Shown piece after piece: positions 1-9,380 of a stretch of 64,000 nt of DNA. Source of the DNA: Ottelia alismoides (taxonomy: Eukaryota > Streptophyta > Magnoliopsida > Alismatales > Hydrocharitaceae); the NCBI GenBank assembly GCA_037367405.1, contig JAZKJV010008883.1, positions 372,001-436,000 of the forward strand, given 5' to 3'. Numbering within the stretch: position 1 is the first letter of the stretch; the number at the start of each line of letters is the position of its first letter. Below the pieces are notes generated by a model. It was not told where the DNA came from. It ran no database searches and saw only the letters and a program-made list of their open reading frames with translations. The translations under genes were made by a program, and so were the position numbers.

Positions 1-3000
1 CCAAATTAATTTTAATAAATACCAAAACACATTATTTCTAGATATAAAAATTATCCTAGATAGATCTAAGTATGATGAATCCTGGAAAATTAATAAACCT
101 AAAATTCTATGTGAATTGGAATTATTAAAAATCAATTAATTAAATCACTAATTAATTTACTCAAGCCTCGTGATGCATGCAAATGCAATGATTTTTGGGC
201 ACAATGTAAAATAAGTTATCCTAAGTTTAATGTGATTTTATGGTTATTTTTGGAGAAATAAGGAATTTAATATGAATTAAAAGGCATACAACAGGCAAAG
301 TATGGAAAATTTCACCAATTTAATAATATAAATTCCAGAGATTTCAGAAAAATTAAACAAGTGTCACATAAGATAAATGACAAGTTGGGCTAGATCACGC
401 AACTTTAGAATTGAAAACTAATGCCATATGGACACCTAAATATGCATGCAAAGACAAGGACCAAATTACAAATATAGAAAATAAAATTACTAAAAATAAA
501 ACGTGTTGACAGGGACTTAAATGCAATTACCTATAATGCGAGGGAGATATATGCAATTTTCCCACAAAGTCACGCGCGCCTCGCGTGACATGCCAAGCAG
601 GGACCAAAGTGTAATTTCCAATACCTTCGGGGGCCCCCGTGCAAATTACCCAGCTCTCACGTGGGGAGCACGTGCAGGACCATGCTCGGACGCCGTTCGA
701 GGCTCGGGAAGCCTTGGAGGCTCGGATCAGCTTCGAGCGTGCTTCGGGAGGTCTGAGCCTAGGGTCGAGGAAGAGGCTCGGAGGAGGATATGTGGCGCGA
801 TGTGGACCGTTGGATCAGTTTGTTATCCAACGGCTGCTGGAGCTAGTGGCGTGCCACCTCTGGAGTCGTCAGATCGTAAGGATCTAACGGTGCTAAAGAT
901 GTCGACGTGGCTGACTATCGACCGTTGGATCAAGATAGATCCAACTGGGACTGGAGCGCAGGGCAGTGGCTACGTGGAGCGACTAGGGCCGCTTGATCTG
1001 GATGGTCTAACGACCACAGGCTCAAGGCGACATGGCGTGGCGATCTGTTGGATCGAGGCGATCCAACGGTGCCTGTATGTCTTCTTCTCCGGTCCGCCGC
1101 CTCCTGCGGCAAACTTGGCGGGGCTCCGACGTTGAGCTCCTTGCTCCACCTCCTCTCCTCATGCTCGGTGTAGCTCGCCGGTGGCCCCTGAAGTGCTCGG
1201 ATCGATCGTGGGAGTGTAAGGGGTCCGCCGGAGATCCTGAATGAGGCTAGAAAGGTCTGCACGCTGGTGGAGAAGAAGCTCGAGCTAAGCTCCAGTGAAG
1301 TTCCAGCCAATGAAGCTTGGGGTACGTGCAGGGTAGCTGGGGCCAAAGAATGGAGCCCGTGCTTGTGGGAATGTGTGCGAGTGCGGCAAGGCCTGAGGTA
1401 TGTCGTGGTGATGGCCGGAGTGGTGTTCCTCTGCAGTGAAGTCAGAGCTTTGGTCGGAGGAGGTGTTGTGTGTCGTTGGGGCGAATGAGATAGCACACGA
1501 AGATCAGAGCTTCGAGGTGAAGCTCGGTGGATGATCATGTGAGAGCGGGATTGATCGGAGGAGGCGGGGAAATTAAGAGAAAAATGAAGGGAAAGAAGAA
1601 GAAGATCAGAGGAGGAATGGAGGTTTCTACCCGGGGCTTGGAAGCTCAGATGATGCTCCCGATCATCGCTTGAGGGATGGTAGAGGGCCCGAGCTCAAGC
1701 AGATCGTCGGAGGAGCTACAACACGGTGCGACTATGCCGTGGATCTTGCCGGAGGTGAAGGCCTGTCTTCACTCGATTTTACGCCTAATTGCTATCACCA
1801 ATGGGTATCTCTGAGCTCTAGGACACCTCTTGCAATGGCAGATAGGGTTGAAGGTTGCTGGAGGTGGGGTATTTATAGGAAGAAGGTGGGGGTGACAGTG
1901 ATGGAAGGCGAGGTTTCGTGGGGGTTGTGGAGCGACAACGACAGGTTTCATGGAGGTCATGGTGGCTGGCGAGGATAAGGGAGTCATGGGCTACAAGGTG
2001 GAGGTGCTAGAGGGTGGAGATGATGGCTGTGGTGGCGGAGAAAATAGGAAGGGGGCGAAGGGCACGCGGAGTGGGTGACGTGCACTAGGAAGGCGGGCGC
2101 GAGGTAGAAGACGGTCTCTGGACCATTGGATCGAGTGATCCAACAGCCAGAAGAAGGGCGTAAGGGAAGGGCTTGGATTAGATCGGAGTGGTGTGATCGA
2201 ATGGGTCGGGATGCGACGCGTGGTGGGCGCAGGTGAAGGCGCTAAGGGATGGAGGAGATGCGATCTGGAGAAGATTGGAGAGTGGAAATCAGCTGCGCAT
2301 TTGAATGACTCAGATCTGAAGAGATGTAAAGGGATCAGATGGCAGAGAAAAGGGGTGCGTGGCGTGATGTGAGCGGGCTGCATGGCACAACCAGAAGGCG
2401 CCACGTGGCCTGATCTGAATGGCTGAAAGAAAACGTGGAATAAGAGAGAGAAGATGGTCGAATTTGGAAAAACTCAAAACATGAAAGTTGTAGAGCTTGA
2501 TGAGATATACAAGTTTCATTTGACCAAAAATGGAGATGAGGTCAAATAAAATACAATAATACAAGGGTACAAATATGCATACATATAATGTATAATGGGG
2601 TCCCAAAACCCAAGCTTTGCATACGAGCTCATGTTTAAATGAAATTGGTCTCATTTTAAAGGTCTCTGAATATATATTAATTTAAAAGTGAGTAGACCTA
2701 GATCGGAAGTTGTATGAGATAAATATGTGCATTCTAAGATCTACGGTCTCCAACTGGGTTTGGGGTTTTATTGAGTAATTTTTCAAGTTAGGAATTTTTG
2801 GCCTTTTCCTTATATTATTAGTTAGTAATATATACAGTATAGAGTTGGTTTTATTGACTTTGGAGTGGGTATAGAATACAAATAAATAGGTGAAGAATTA
2901 CAAGTGAGGTGGGCTTCTTATTTTGTGCAAATATGAATGCTAAAATGCAGATATTATGTATGCATGCACGAATGCTAATTATGCAAGATAAGGGGAAATA

Positions 3001-3064
3001 TGCCGCTAATTACTCGGGAACAAGACTCTATTTTCAACTTTAAGAGCGATGAATTACAGATTCA
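1..3064 (-). mobile_element. Element A 3' LTR (Athila-like, partial)
   Basis: This is the 3' LTR of a minus-strand Ty3/gypsy element. It repeats the sequence at about 19834-22893, which is the element's 5' LTR. The match starts at base 1, so about 460 bases of this LTR lie left of the window. The LTR begins at 3064 on the minus strand (TGAATCTG). The part from 3064 to about 1880 is AT-rich and ends at a TATA box, so it is U3. The part from about 1840 to 520 is GC-rich and should be the transcribed R/U5 leader. The two LTR copies differ by many substitutions and small indels, so the insertion is not recent. Confidence 0.85.
1870..1877 (-). promoter_or_regulatory. TATA box in element A 3' LTR
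   Basis: The minus strand reads CCTATAAATACCCC here. The same octamer lies at the matching place in the other LTR. It sits where the AT-rich U3 gives way to the GC-rich leader, so transcription probably starts roughly 30 bases downstream on the minus strand. This is inferred from motif and position only. Confidence 0.55.
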
Positions 3065-3081
3065 TGAACCCCCTATACTTA
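3065..3081 (-). other. Element A polypurine tract
   Basis: Next to the 3' LTR the minus strand reads TAAGTATAGGGGGTTCA. A purine-rich tract just before the 3' LTR is where plus-strand DNA synthesis starts in LTR retrotransposons. The core TAAGTATAGGGGG is nearly identical to the 3' arms of the hairpins found further inside this and related elements. Confidence 0.7.
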
Positions 3082-4483
3082 AACCTTGCTCACCCCCGAG
3101 AACTAAAATTAAATGCAAGAGTGAAATGAGATTGGGTTCCATACCAAGGTCATGAACAAAAGTTGATAATGGAGCTTGACTCGACCTTTGGATTAATTGT
3201 GTGGTGGAACCTTACTGGGACATGAACTTAAGACCTAACAGACTTCAAGTTCCACAAGTCTTCTATTCAAGACTCCTCAATAGTCAGGTCAGAACAAATC
3301 CTCAAACGCAAATTTCTGATGACTATGATTCTTATTTGTACTGTGTAAGTGTAGAATAGCTCTCTACATCAGAAATGGTTCAGAACCAGCCTCCACCAAC
3401 AAGGTAACTCTAATTACCCAGTCCAGTAACTCTTTCCTCGAGGAGCGGGGTATTCCCTTCTAAGTTCAAGTGCGACCAGCTCAAGAGGAGGGGGTGGAGA
3501 AAAGAATGGACGGTAGCCAGTGTAGCTACCTATCCCGGGATGCCTGACCAGTGTATCCAAGTCATCCACCTGCAGATTTCTTGCTAATGTTCATAATCCG
3601 ACAGGTATTTTATTTTATATCTGGCCTGTCTATTTTTTTGGAGTTCTTCCATTTTTTTCAACTATATACAAGGTGCAACATGTACATAGGAGTTTTTCCT
3701 CTTGATCCAGAAGACTATCCCTCTTTTGAAGCATTATTGCAACCCACAACATCCCGTCCTTATATGTCAACATCACCAGACTAGGTTGAGATGCACTACC
3801 CTCCCTAGAGGACGGATGTTTCCACCCGTGTGCTACTCCAAGTCAAAGGATTCTACCTCCGCACCACCACCTCAATGAAGAGCTACGTGCATGGTGTTGT
3901 CAAACTTAGGTCATTATCTAAAAGAATCATGCTTGTGTACGAGATATTCTACTTAGACTAATCAAGATGACATGTGAACATAGACTTGCGGACTCAAAGA
4001 ATTAAGTCACTAGACCTGAGAAATCTTAACTCCAGTTCCTATAAAGGTTCCTCTGAAATTAGGTGGATTAAGGTCAAATCAAGTCCTTCCTAAACATCTT
4101 ATTCATAACTTAGTTCAGAACCCACTAGCTTTTCACATTGCATATGCAAGATATGTAGATGAGATGTAGATGACAAGCTATATGGATGAATGAAAATGCA
4201 AGACTCTTTTTTTTAGATGCAGAGATGATGCGCAAGAGTAAATAAGAATCCTATTTTTTGTTTTTTTTTGTTTTTTTCAAGATTTGGTATACGTCCTATG
4301 TTACAACATTTTTTTTCAAGAATTTTATAAGTGTATTTAATTTTTTTTCAATTTTTACAAATGTTTTACAAGTATTATACAACAATTTTTTTTCAATTTT
4401 TACCCACCCGTAATTATTGCATAAAATTCATGAAAATACGCAAAAGTACGAGCTATGGGTAAAGTATATATGTAATATATACA
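3082..4483 (-). other. Element A 3' non-coding region
   Basis: No supportable gene. Blocks here match the same region of elements D, F/G and C. Around 3150-3300 there is a 'gagctTgactcgacctttgga' type block, matching D near 44110. Around 3720-3860 there is a block with 'ttattgcaacccacaac', matching D near 44730 and F near 29310. The stretch 4250-4400 is runs of T and A with short spacers. The small ORFs (for example 3551-3784) are not conserved as protein. Confidence 0.6.
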
Positions 4484-4500
4484 CGCCCTCCTATACTTAG
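4435..4500 (-). other. Conserved non-coding box, element A copy
   Basis: In sense the box has an unpaired PPT-like arm (TAAGTATAGGAGG) followed by an AT-rich segment (GTATATATTACATATATAC) and a block related to CTTTAGCCATAACTCGTAC. The same order occurs in F (30096-30153), C (41266-41322), D (45536-45592) and H (56926-56984). It is better conserved than the sequence on either side. Confidence 0.6.
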
Positions 4501-4595
4501 CGTGTGCTATGTCCTCAGAGCACGAAAAGCGAGGAAAAAGACATAGCTCGTTCTAAGCGTATGAGAGCTAAAATAACAAAAAAGTATAGAAGTTG

Positions 4596-4852
4596 CTCCG
4601 CCCCCTTATTCTTAGGCTCTGGCAGTCTAAGTGTAGAAGAAGATCAAAAATGGGGCGGACAAGGTCAAGAGGGGAAATGGAGGAATATACCCGGCGAACA
4701 TCAGTCCCTCCTATACTTAGGCTCTGGTCAGCCTAAGTATAGGACAGAAGTGAGTGTGAGAACCGATGAGATCTAGAGAATATACAACGAATGGTGAAGA
4801 GACTCGGGTCACTCTCCCCCTATACTTAGGATCTGGTCATCCTAAGTATAGC
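4596..4852 (-). repeat. Hairpin array, element A copy
   Basis: There are three inverted repeats about 105 bases apart. The best is 4820-4832 with 4839-4851, a 13-bp stem with arms ctatacttaggat and atcctaagtatag. The second is 4711-4722 with 4731-4742, a 12-bp stem. A third, worn one lies near 4600-4638. The distal ones are flanked by C-runs on the plus strand (G-runs in sense), so each sense 3' arm resembles the element's polypurine tract. Confidence 0.75.
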
Positions 4853-4918
4853 CATAACATAAATGATATGGAGCCGGGACGAGTGATTAGAATCACTGGG
4901 GAGGGAGGGAAAGAAAAT

Positions 4919-5554
4919 CTATACAAGGAGGATTGAGAATATACAGGGATCAAAAGGTTTGTGACGAACCTTCTTGCGGGAGCGAGGTGGTGGGTAATAT
5001 ATACGTGTGTCGCTATCGGAATCGTCCTCAGATGAATAGTAGTGAGGTGAAGGGATCGTCCAACGAGGGTCAACACACGGCTGCTTGCTTAGATACGGCT
5101 TAAGAACAGCCGAACTGAGCTCCCTCATATAAATCACCTTATCTGGACCAGGTGAGGACTCCTCAAAAAATTTCTTCTCTGGTATGTTGAAGGAAACTTT
5201 GTTAGTCGATTTTCTAGAACCTGAATCATTGAGAGGGAGATGAGAGAGACACGCCTTGAGAGGTTTGGGGGAACACCTCGAGGAATCAATTCTCGACTTC
5301 CTCTCACTAGATAGCCGACTAGAAGAGGGAGAAACCGTGTTTTTATGTGGAGTCAATTTAGTCTTGGTTGTTTCCTTTGACGGTCCGGGATGTGGTGTGG
5401 TGCTGACCATGGGTTCCTCATCAAACGAGTTACCATATAGATTGGAATATTCTTGAAGGGTCAGCACATGTCTCGCGAAAGTGCTAGTAATATCGGTTGG
5501 CTTGGCATTATTGGGTTCTTGTGTCAGATCATCGAAATGATCAAGGCAATCCAC
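4919..5554 (-). CDS. Element A ORF after protease, unknown function
   Basis: An open frame of 211 codons lies directly downstream of the protease-like ORF on the minus strand. In Athila elements reverse transcriptase should follow, but none of its motifs are present. The protein is Ser/Pro/Lys-rich in the middle (residues about 60-120). It has an acidic stretch near residue 175 (SSEDDSDSDT) followed by a basic run (RSRKKVRHK). No signal peptide or clear membrane segment is seen. The basic run could bind nucleic acid or direct nuclear import, but that is a guess. I do not recognise the family. It may be a remnant of the PR-RT linker region joined to lineage-specific sequence. Confidence 0.5.
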   Translation of the reverse strand: MDCLDHFDDLTQEPNNAKPTDITSTFARHVLTLQEYSNLYGNSFDEEPMVSTTPHPGPSKETTKTKLTPHKNTVSPSSSRLSSERKSRIDSSRCSPKPLKACLSHLPLNDSGSRKSTNKVSFNIPEKKFFEESSPGPDKVIYMRELSSAVLKPYLSKQPCVDPRWTIPSPHYYSSEDDSDSDTRIYYPPPRSRKKVRHKPFDPCIFSILLV

Positions 5555-5653
5555 AAAGGTTGTGTCTAACTCAATAATAGCTTATGGTAGTGAGTCCTCG
5601 GAAGCTGTCACGGTGGTGGTGCAAGAAGTGGATGAAGTGGAGTTGTGGGGAGT

Positions 5654-6340
5654 CTATGAACTAATGGTCATCCGGACAGTCGGTCTCTCAGGTGTAGCGG
5701 AGTGGTGGGACTCATCTACCTCTCGATGGTCACGACTGTCAGCGGATGTGCGGGTCACCTTAGAGTAAAGTCTATCAAAGAATGGGTGAGGTTGAAGCGT
5801 TTCCAATACTGTAAAATCGATTTCCCGAGTCTCGTAATCTATAGTTGCCTTAGCAAAGGCTAAGAACGGCTTCCCGAGAATAATTGGAGACTGGGTAAAC
5901 TCTCCTCGGTGCTCGATGTCAATGATCGTGAAGTCCACCTGGAGTAGAGCATCTTGGAAAGTAATGATGACTGAAATGTTTCCTCTCGACCGTTTGATAG
6001 ATCGATCAGCCAGCTGAACGATCTCTCTCGACTTTCTTATAGGCCTGAGTTTGAGATTGCAAAACACAGAGGTCGGGAGGATATTTATTGGGGAGTCATC
6101 ATCGATTCTTGCATGGGTAAAGATAGTGTCTTTGATTTCACATTCAACTCGGGGCAACCGCTTCACTTTACGGCTTTTGGTCTTTCTCCCCATCACCAAG
6201 GAGATGGCCACAGACACTATGTGTCTTTCAGTCCTTGTCCTCTTATTGCCCGACCTCTTGGGCATCATCTTACTCTTTACAAATCGTTTGAGGTCGGGGA
6301 AGTGATCTATGGCCTTTATTAAGGGAAGATAAAAAATCAA
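5654..6340 (-). pseudogene. Element A retropepsin-like protease ORF
   Basis: The frame has 228 codons. The order is typical of the gag end and protease of Athila elements: a basic region at residues 20-70, then IDDDSPINILP at about 79-89 where the catalytic DSG/DLG loop belongs, then LADRSIKRSRG at about 110-120, then PIILGKPFL at about 152-160. Retropepsins cut the Gag-Pol polyprotein and use Asp-(Ser/Thr/Leu)-Gly. Here the triplet is Asp-Asp-Asp, so the glycine is missing and the enzyme is probably inactive. The frame itself is intact. The C-terminal tail (about 190-228) is Ser/Thr/His-rich and not family-like. No RT follows it. Confidence 0.75.
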
Positions 6341-6638
6341 TTCTTCATCAAGTGCTTCCCTTAGGATATGATCTAATTTTTTAGGTCTTTTTTATTTTCA
6401 ATTTTTATGTGGGTTTTTGGTTTTTCAATTTTTTTGGTATTTTTGGTGGATGAATGACCAGACTCTGGATTGGAGGGTAAGTGGTTAGTAGAAGAGGGAT
6501 GTAGAATGGACTCCAGCTATACAAAAGGTGTGGGTTCCCTAATGCTTGCTCGCTTTTCATCATCAAATCTACTTATTTCCTTTTCCACTATCATTCCCAA
6601 GCTGGCAGAAATTGAGTGCAATATGTCGATGACATCTC

Positions 6639-6799
6639 TCAATTTGGCACCAAATAATTCATTTTTTCAATGAGTCGAGAAATGTCATCCTCCAAATTGT
6701 TCTCATGACAAATCATGGGAGAGTTCTGCTTAATTGGACGATACTGCTGAGATATTTGGGTCTCATACTCAACATACCTAGACTCTGGCATGTAATGCT
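6639..6799 (-). pseudogene. Element A ORF1, 3' part (split by copia insertion)
   Basis: This is the downstream piece of an element A reading frame. If one copy of the 5-bp duplication atgct is left out, it continues in phase with the piece ending at 17366. It ends at a stop at 6639. The last 15 residues or so (LEDDISRLIEKMNYLV) look like a short amphipathic helix or coiled coil, as at the end of some Athila Gag proteins. The conserved Gag core seen in B, C and D is absent. Confidence 0.65.
6795..6799. repeat. Target-site duplication of copia 1, left copy
   Basis: atgct lies directly before the 5' LTR. The identical atgct follows the 3' LTR at 17366-17370. Copia integrases make 5-bp duplications, so both ends of the insertion are fixed. 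Confidence 0.9.
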
Positions 6800-8516
6800 T
6801 GTTGGACATGCGAGCCCACGACGAGCCATTATGCAATAATTGTTATTGCAAGTATCATTCCCTGATCTGAAATGAAGAATAAATAATTTGCATAATAGGT
6901 CCCTCTGTACAATTAGGGTTATGTACCATGGCCATCTTAATGATCATACAGCTGTTGATTCATTAAATGAATCATAGAGGCTGGTGCTTGGATGAATATC
7001 TAATGGGTTAGATAGAGGACTCATCAAGCACCGTCAAATGATTATTAAGAGATGATCTCCAGCCTGAGTAGGAGATGGCAATCCTTTCTCGCATAGGCTG
7101 ATTTCTGACCGACCTCTCGATGCAGGTCCTCTGCATGGGAATAGTGATTCGGAGGTGTTAGATTAGTTACGTCAATGGGTTGACTTAGCGAGATTGAGAT
7201 AACCTAAGTCCTATGTTGAATACTGTCACAGCATAGGCACACATCCTCTGACTAGAGACAGATGTGTTACTATATGTCTGAGTATGTAAATTTGGCAGAC
7301 CATTAGGTTGATGACCTAATCAAGGTCTATACACCGGCGAGATGGTGTGCATATAAGGGCATATGAGTAATACGATCTCTCAAAGGGATCATACAGGTTC
7401 ACTTGTGAACCGGAAGACATGAGCTCACTCATGAGGTATTGGGACCGATCAAATTCCATGCATGGTCGTCGTGCTTTGGAAGCATGACAAGAATTTGAAG
7501 GTATGATATATGCTTTGGGAAAGCATATGATCGATATCAAATCCCAATGACCAAGATTGAGAAACTTGGTGATCAAACCATGAAGAAGACAGTATAAAAT
7601 AGATCTTCATCTTCAGGTTGATCATTGGTCTTCCAGTATGCAGGATGTGCAGGTATTGGGAATACCTGAGGGTGATGTGATCATAAACGATTGTATAACC
7701 ATGACGCTTCCAGTTCGAGGGAGTGATGAAACATGTCTGGATTTTAGTGACTCCTCTCAGTAGAGAAGTAACTTGATCTTAGTCCAAATGTTGGACATTG
7801 ATCTGAATGTGATTCAGATGCAATGAGAAGATTAAGTATACGGACTTGATTTAATCAAGCATCTATGAGAGGTCCGTTAGATCTGGATTTGAGATGAGAT
7901 CTCAATATCCAAGTCACTATACATGGAACAATACAATCGCCCTGTCCTTATCTCCAAGTATCTGCGGAGAAGGCACATTATTCTTGAAGGAGTTCAAGAA
8001 TAATTCCTATGATGAATTTAGTATCCAAGAAAGAAGGTTTTGATGATTAAATGAGATTTATTATCAAGTATAATATGAATAAGATTCATATTGTGAGAAT
8101 GTGTCCAAGATAATTAAATGAGATTTAATTATCAAGTACAATATGAATAAGAATCATGTTGAGAGAATGATTGTCCGAGATAATTAAATGGGATTTAATT
8201 ATCAAGGATAAGCAGATCGTGGATAGTGATATCCAGAATATCTGTGTATATTATAAATGAGATTTATAATATATCAGAGAGAGAGAAACATTGTAAATAA
8301 CATTTGTTAATTATTAATGTGGATTGGATCCACATTAGTTAATTAATTGGAAATGTAATTACAAATTAGTTTGGGATGTGAATATGATTCACATTTTTTT
8401 TAATGGCATGATTGAAATATTCACAAATTAATTTGGAATTAATTTGGTGGATATTATTGCAATAATGATTATTGCAAATAATCAAGAAATAATAATATAA
8501 ATAAAAGGAGACAAAA

Positions 8517-8564
8517 CCACCTATAATCATAGGTGGCGTCACCTATGACTTAGTCATAGGTGAC
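8517..8564. promoter_or_regulatory. Paired hairpins in copia 1 U3
   Basis: Hairpin 1 pairs 8517-8524 (ccacctat) with 8529-8536 (ataggtgg): 8 bp, 4-base loop. Hairpin 2 pairs 8538-8549 (gtcacctatgac) with 8553-8564 (gtcataggtgac): 12 bp, 3-base loop. They are about 250 bases upstream of the TATA box. The 3' LTR repeats them (hairpin 2 at 16533-16559). The second copia copy has two hairpins in the same place with different sequence. Confidence 0.75.
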
Positions 8565-8805
8565 ACCTCCTTGATTTTAGGAGGGGTTGTTGTCTCCTCT
8601 TATTTGTTGACTTATTATCTCTTGATAAATTAATTTATGTTAATTAAATTTTGTTGATAATAATTCAACACATATTTAATTTAATATAAATTAATGTTGT
8701 TGGTTTTTAACCAACAACAATCATAGCCGTTGGATGGCTCTTGGATTACAATGACCGTTGGATCCATGAGAGCCATGGATTGAGATCCATTGGATCCCAA
8801 ACTAA

Positions 8806-8813
8806 TATATAAA
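8806..8813 (+). promoter_or_regulatory. TATA box in copia 1 5' LTR
   Basis: tatataaa lies in aactaatatataaagaggg, with a short GC-richer stretch after it as expected at a plant start site. It is repeated in the 3' LTR. The U3/R border is probably about 30 bases downstream. Confidence 0.6.
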
Positions 8814-9368
8814 GAGGGTAGCCTTAGCCCTTGAGTGCACAACAAGTAGACGCCTACTCTACTTCTCTCTCTCCCTCTCATTCTCGTGCTCTCTCTCTCC
8901 ATAGGGTGGCCGACCACCATTGTTGAGAAAGGAGAGAAGTTCTCGCCTTCGCCTTCGACGACTCAAGGATCTCCTTCTTCTTCGTGGTTACTTGCTATAG
9001 AGGAAGACGACGGATTTCGCTTGACGAAATCAGGGGATCTATTGCTTGGATCTTCATCGAGGATTGCGGGAGGAACGCGACTCATCATCGTGCCCGCAAG
9101 TGCGTTCTTCGTGGATCGGACTTGAGACAGGAGGATCTCTTGTTTGGGATCTCGCGATCACAACCACGCTTCAAAGGTATTCTTTATACTTTGTGGTTTG
9201 ATGAAACGATCCGAGAAGTGTTCTCGTGATCATGTGGTTTCATCATTTGATTTAAAATTTTTTAAATTCCGCTGCATCTTGCGACTAGTACGACTAGTCG
9301 CCCCGATCGTATTCGATGCGATCATCACGCTTCCGTGATGCGCTTGAGGATTCTCAATATCCTTCAAG

Positions 9369-9380
9369 TGGTATCAGAGA
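9369..9380 (+). other. Copia 1 primer binding site
   Basis: tggtatcagaga lies two bases after the 5' LTR. It is complementary to the 3' end of initiator tRNA-Met, the usual primer for minus-strand synthesis in Ty1/copia elements. Confidence 0.88.

Larger units (their letters stand above)
6800..9366 (+). mobile_element. Copia 1 5' LTR
   Basis: The LTR is 2,567 bp, TG...CA, with its pair at 14791-17365. U3 runs to the TATA box at 8806. It contains two tandem hairpins (8517-8536 and 8538-8564). The short ORFs in the last 500 bases are in the transcribed leader, recur in both LTRs and are not supported as genes. Confidence 0.92.

Noticed and set aside
521..1135. Long ORFs in the GC-rich part of element A's LTRs (also 930-1538, 20642-21331 and 20812-21339)
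   Set aside because: Frames on both strands exist only because of high GC. Homologous ORFs in the two LTR copies are shifted relative to each other, so they are not conserved proteins.
8886..9338. ORFs near the end of the copia LTRs (also 16903-17337)
   Set aside because: They lie in the non-coding leader, overlap in several frames and have no domain; they recur only because the LTR is repeated.
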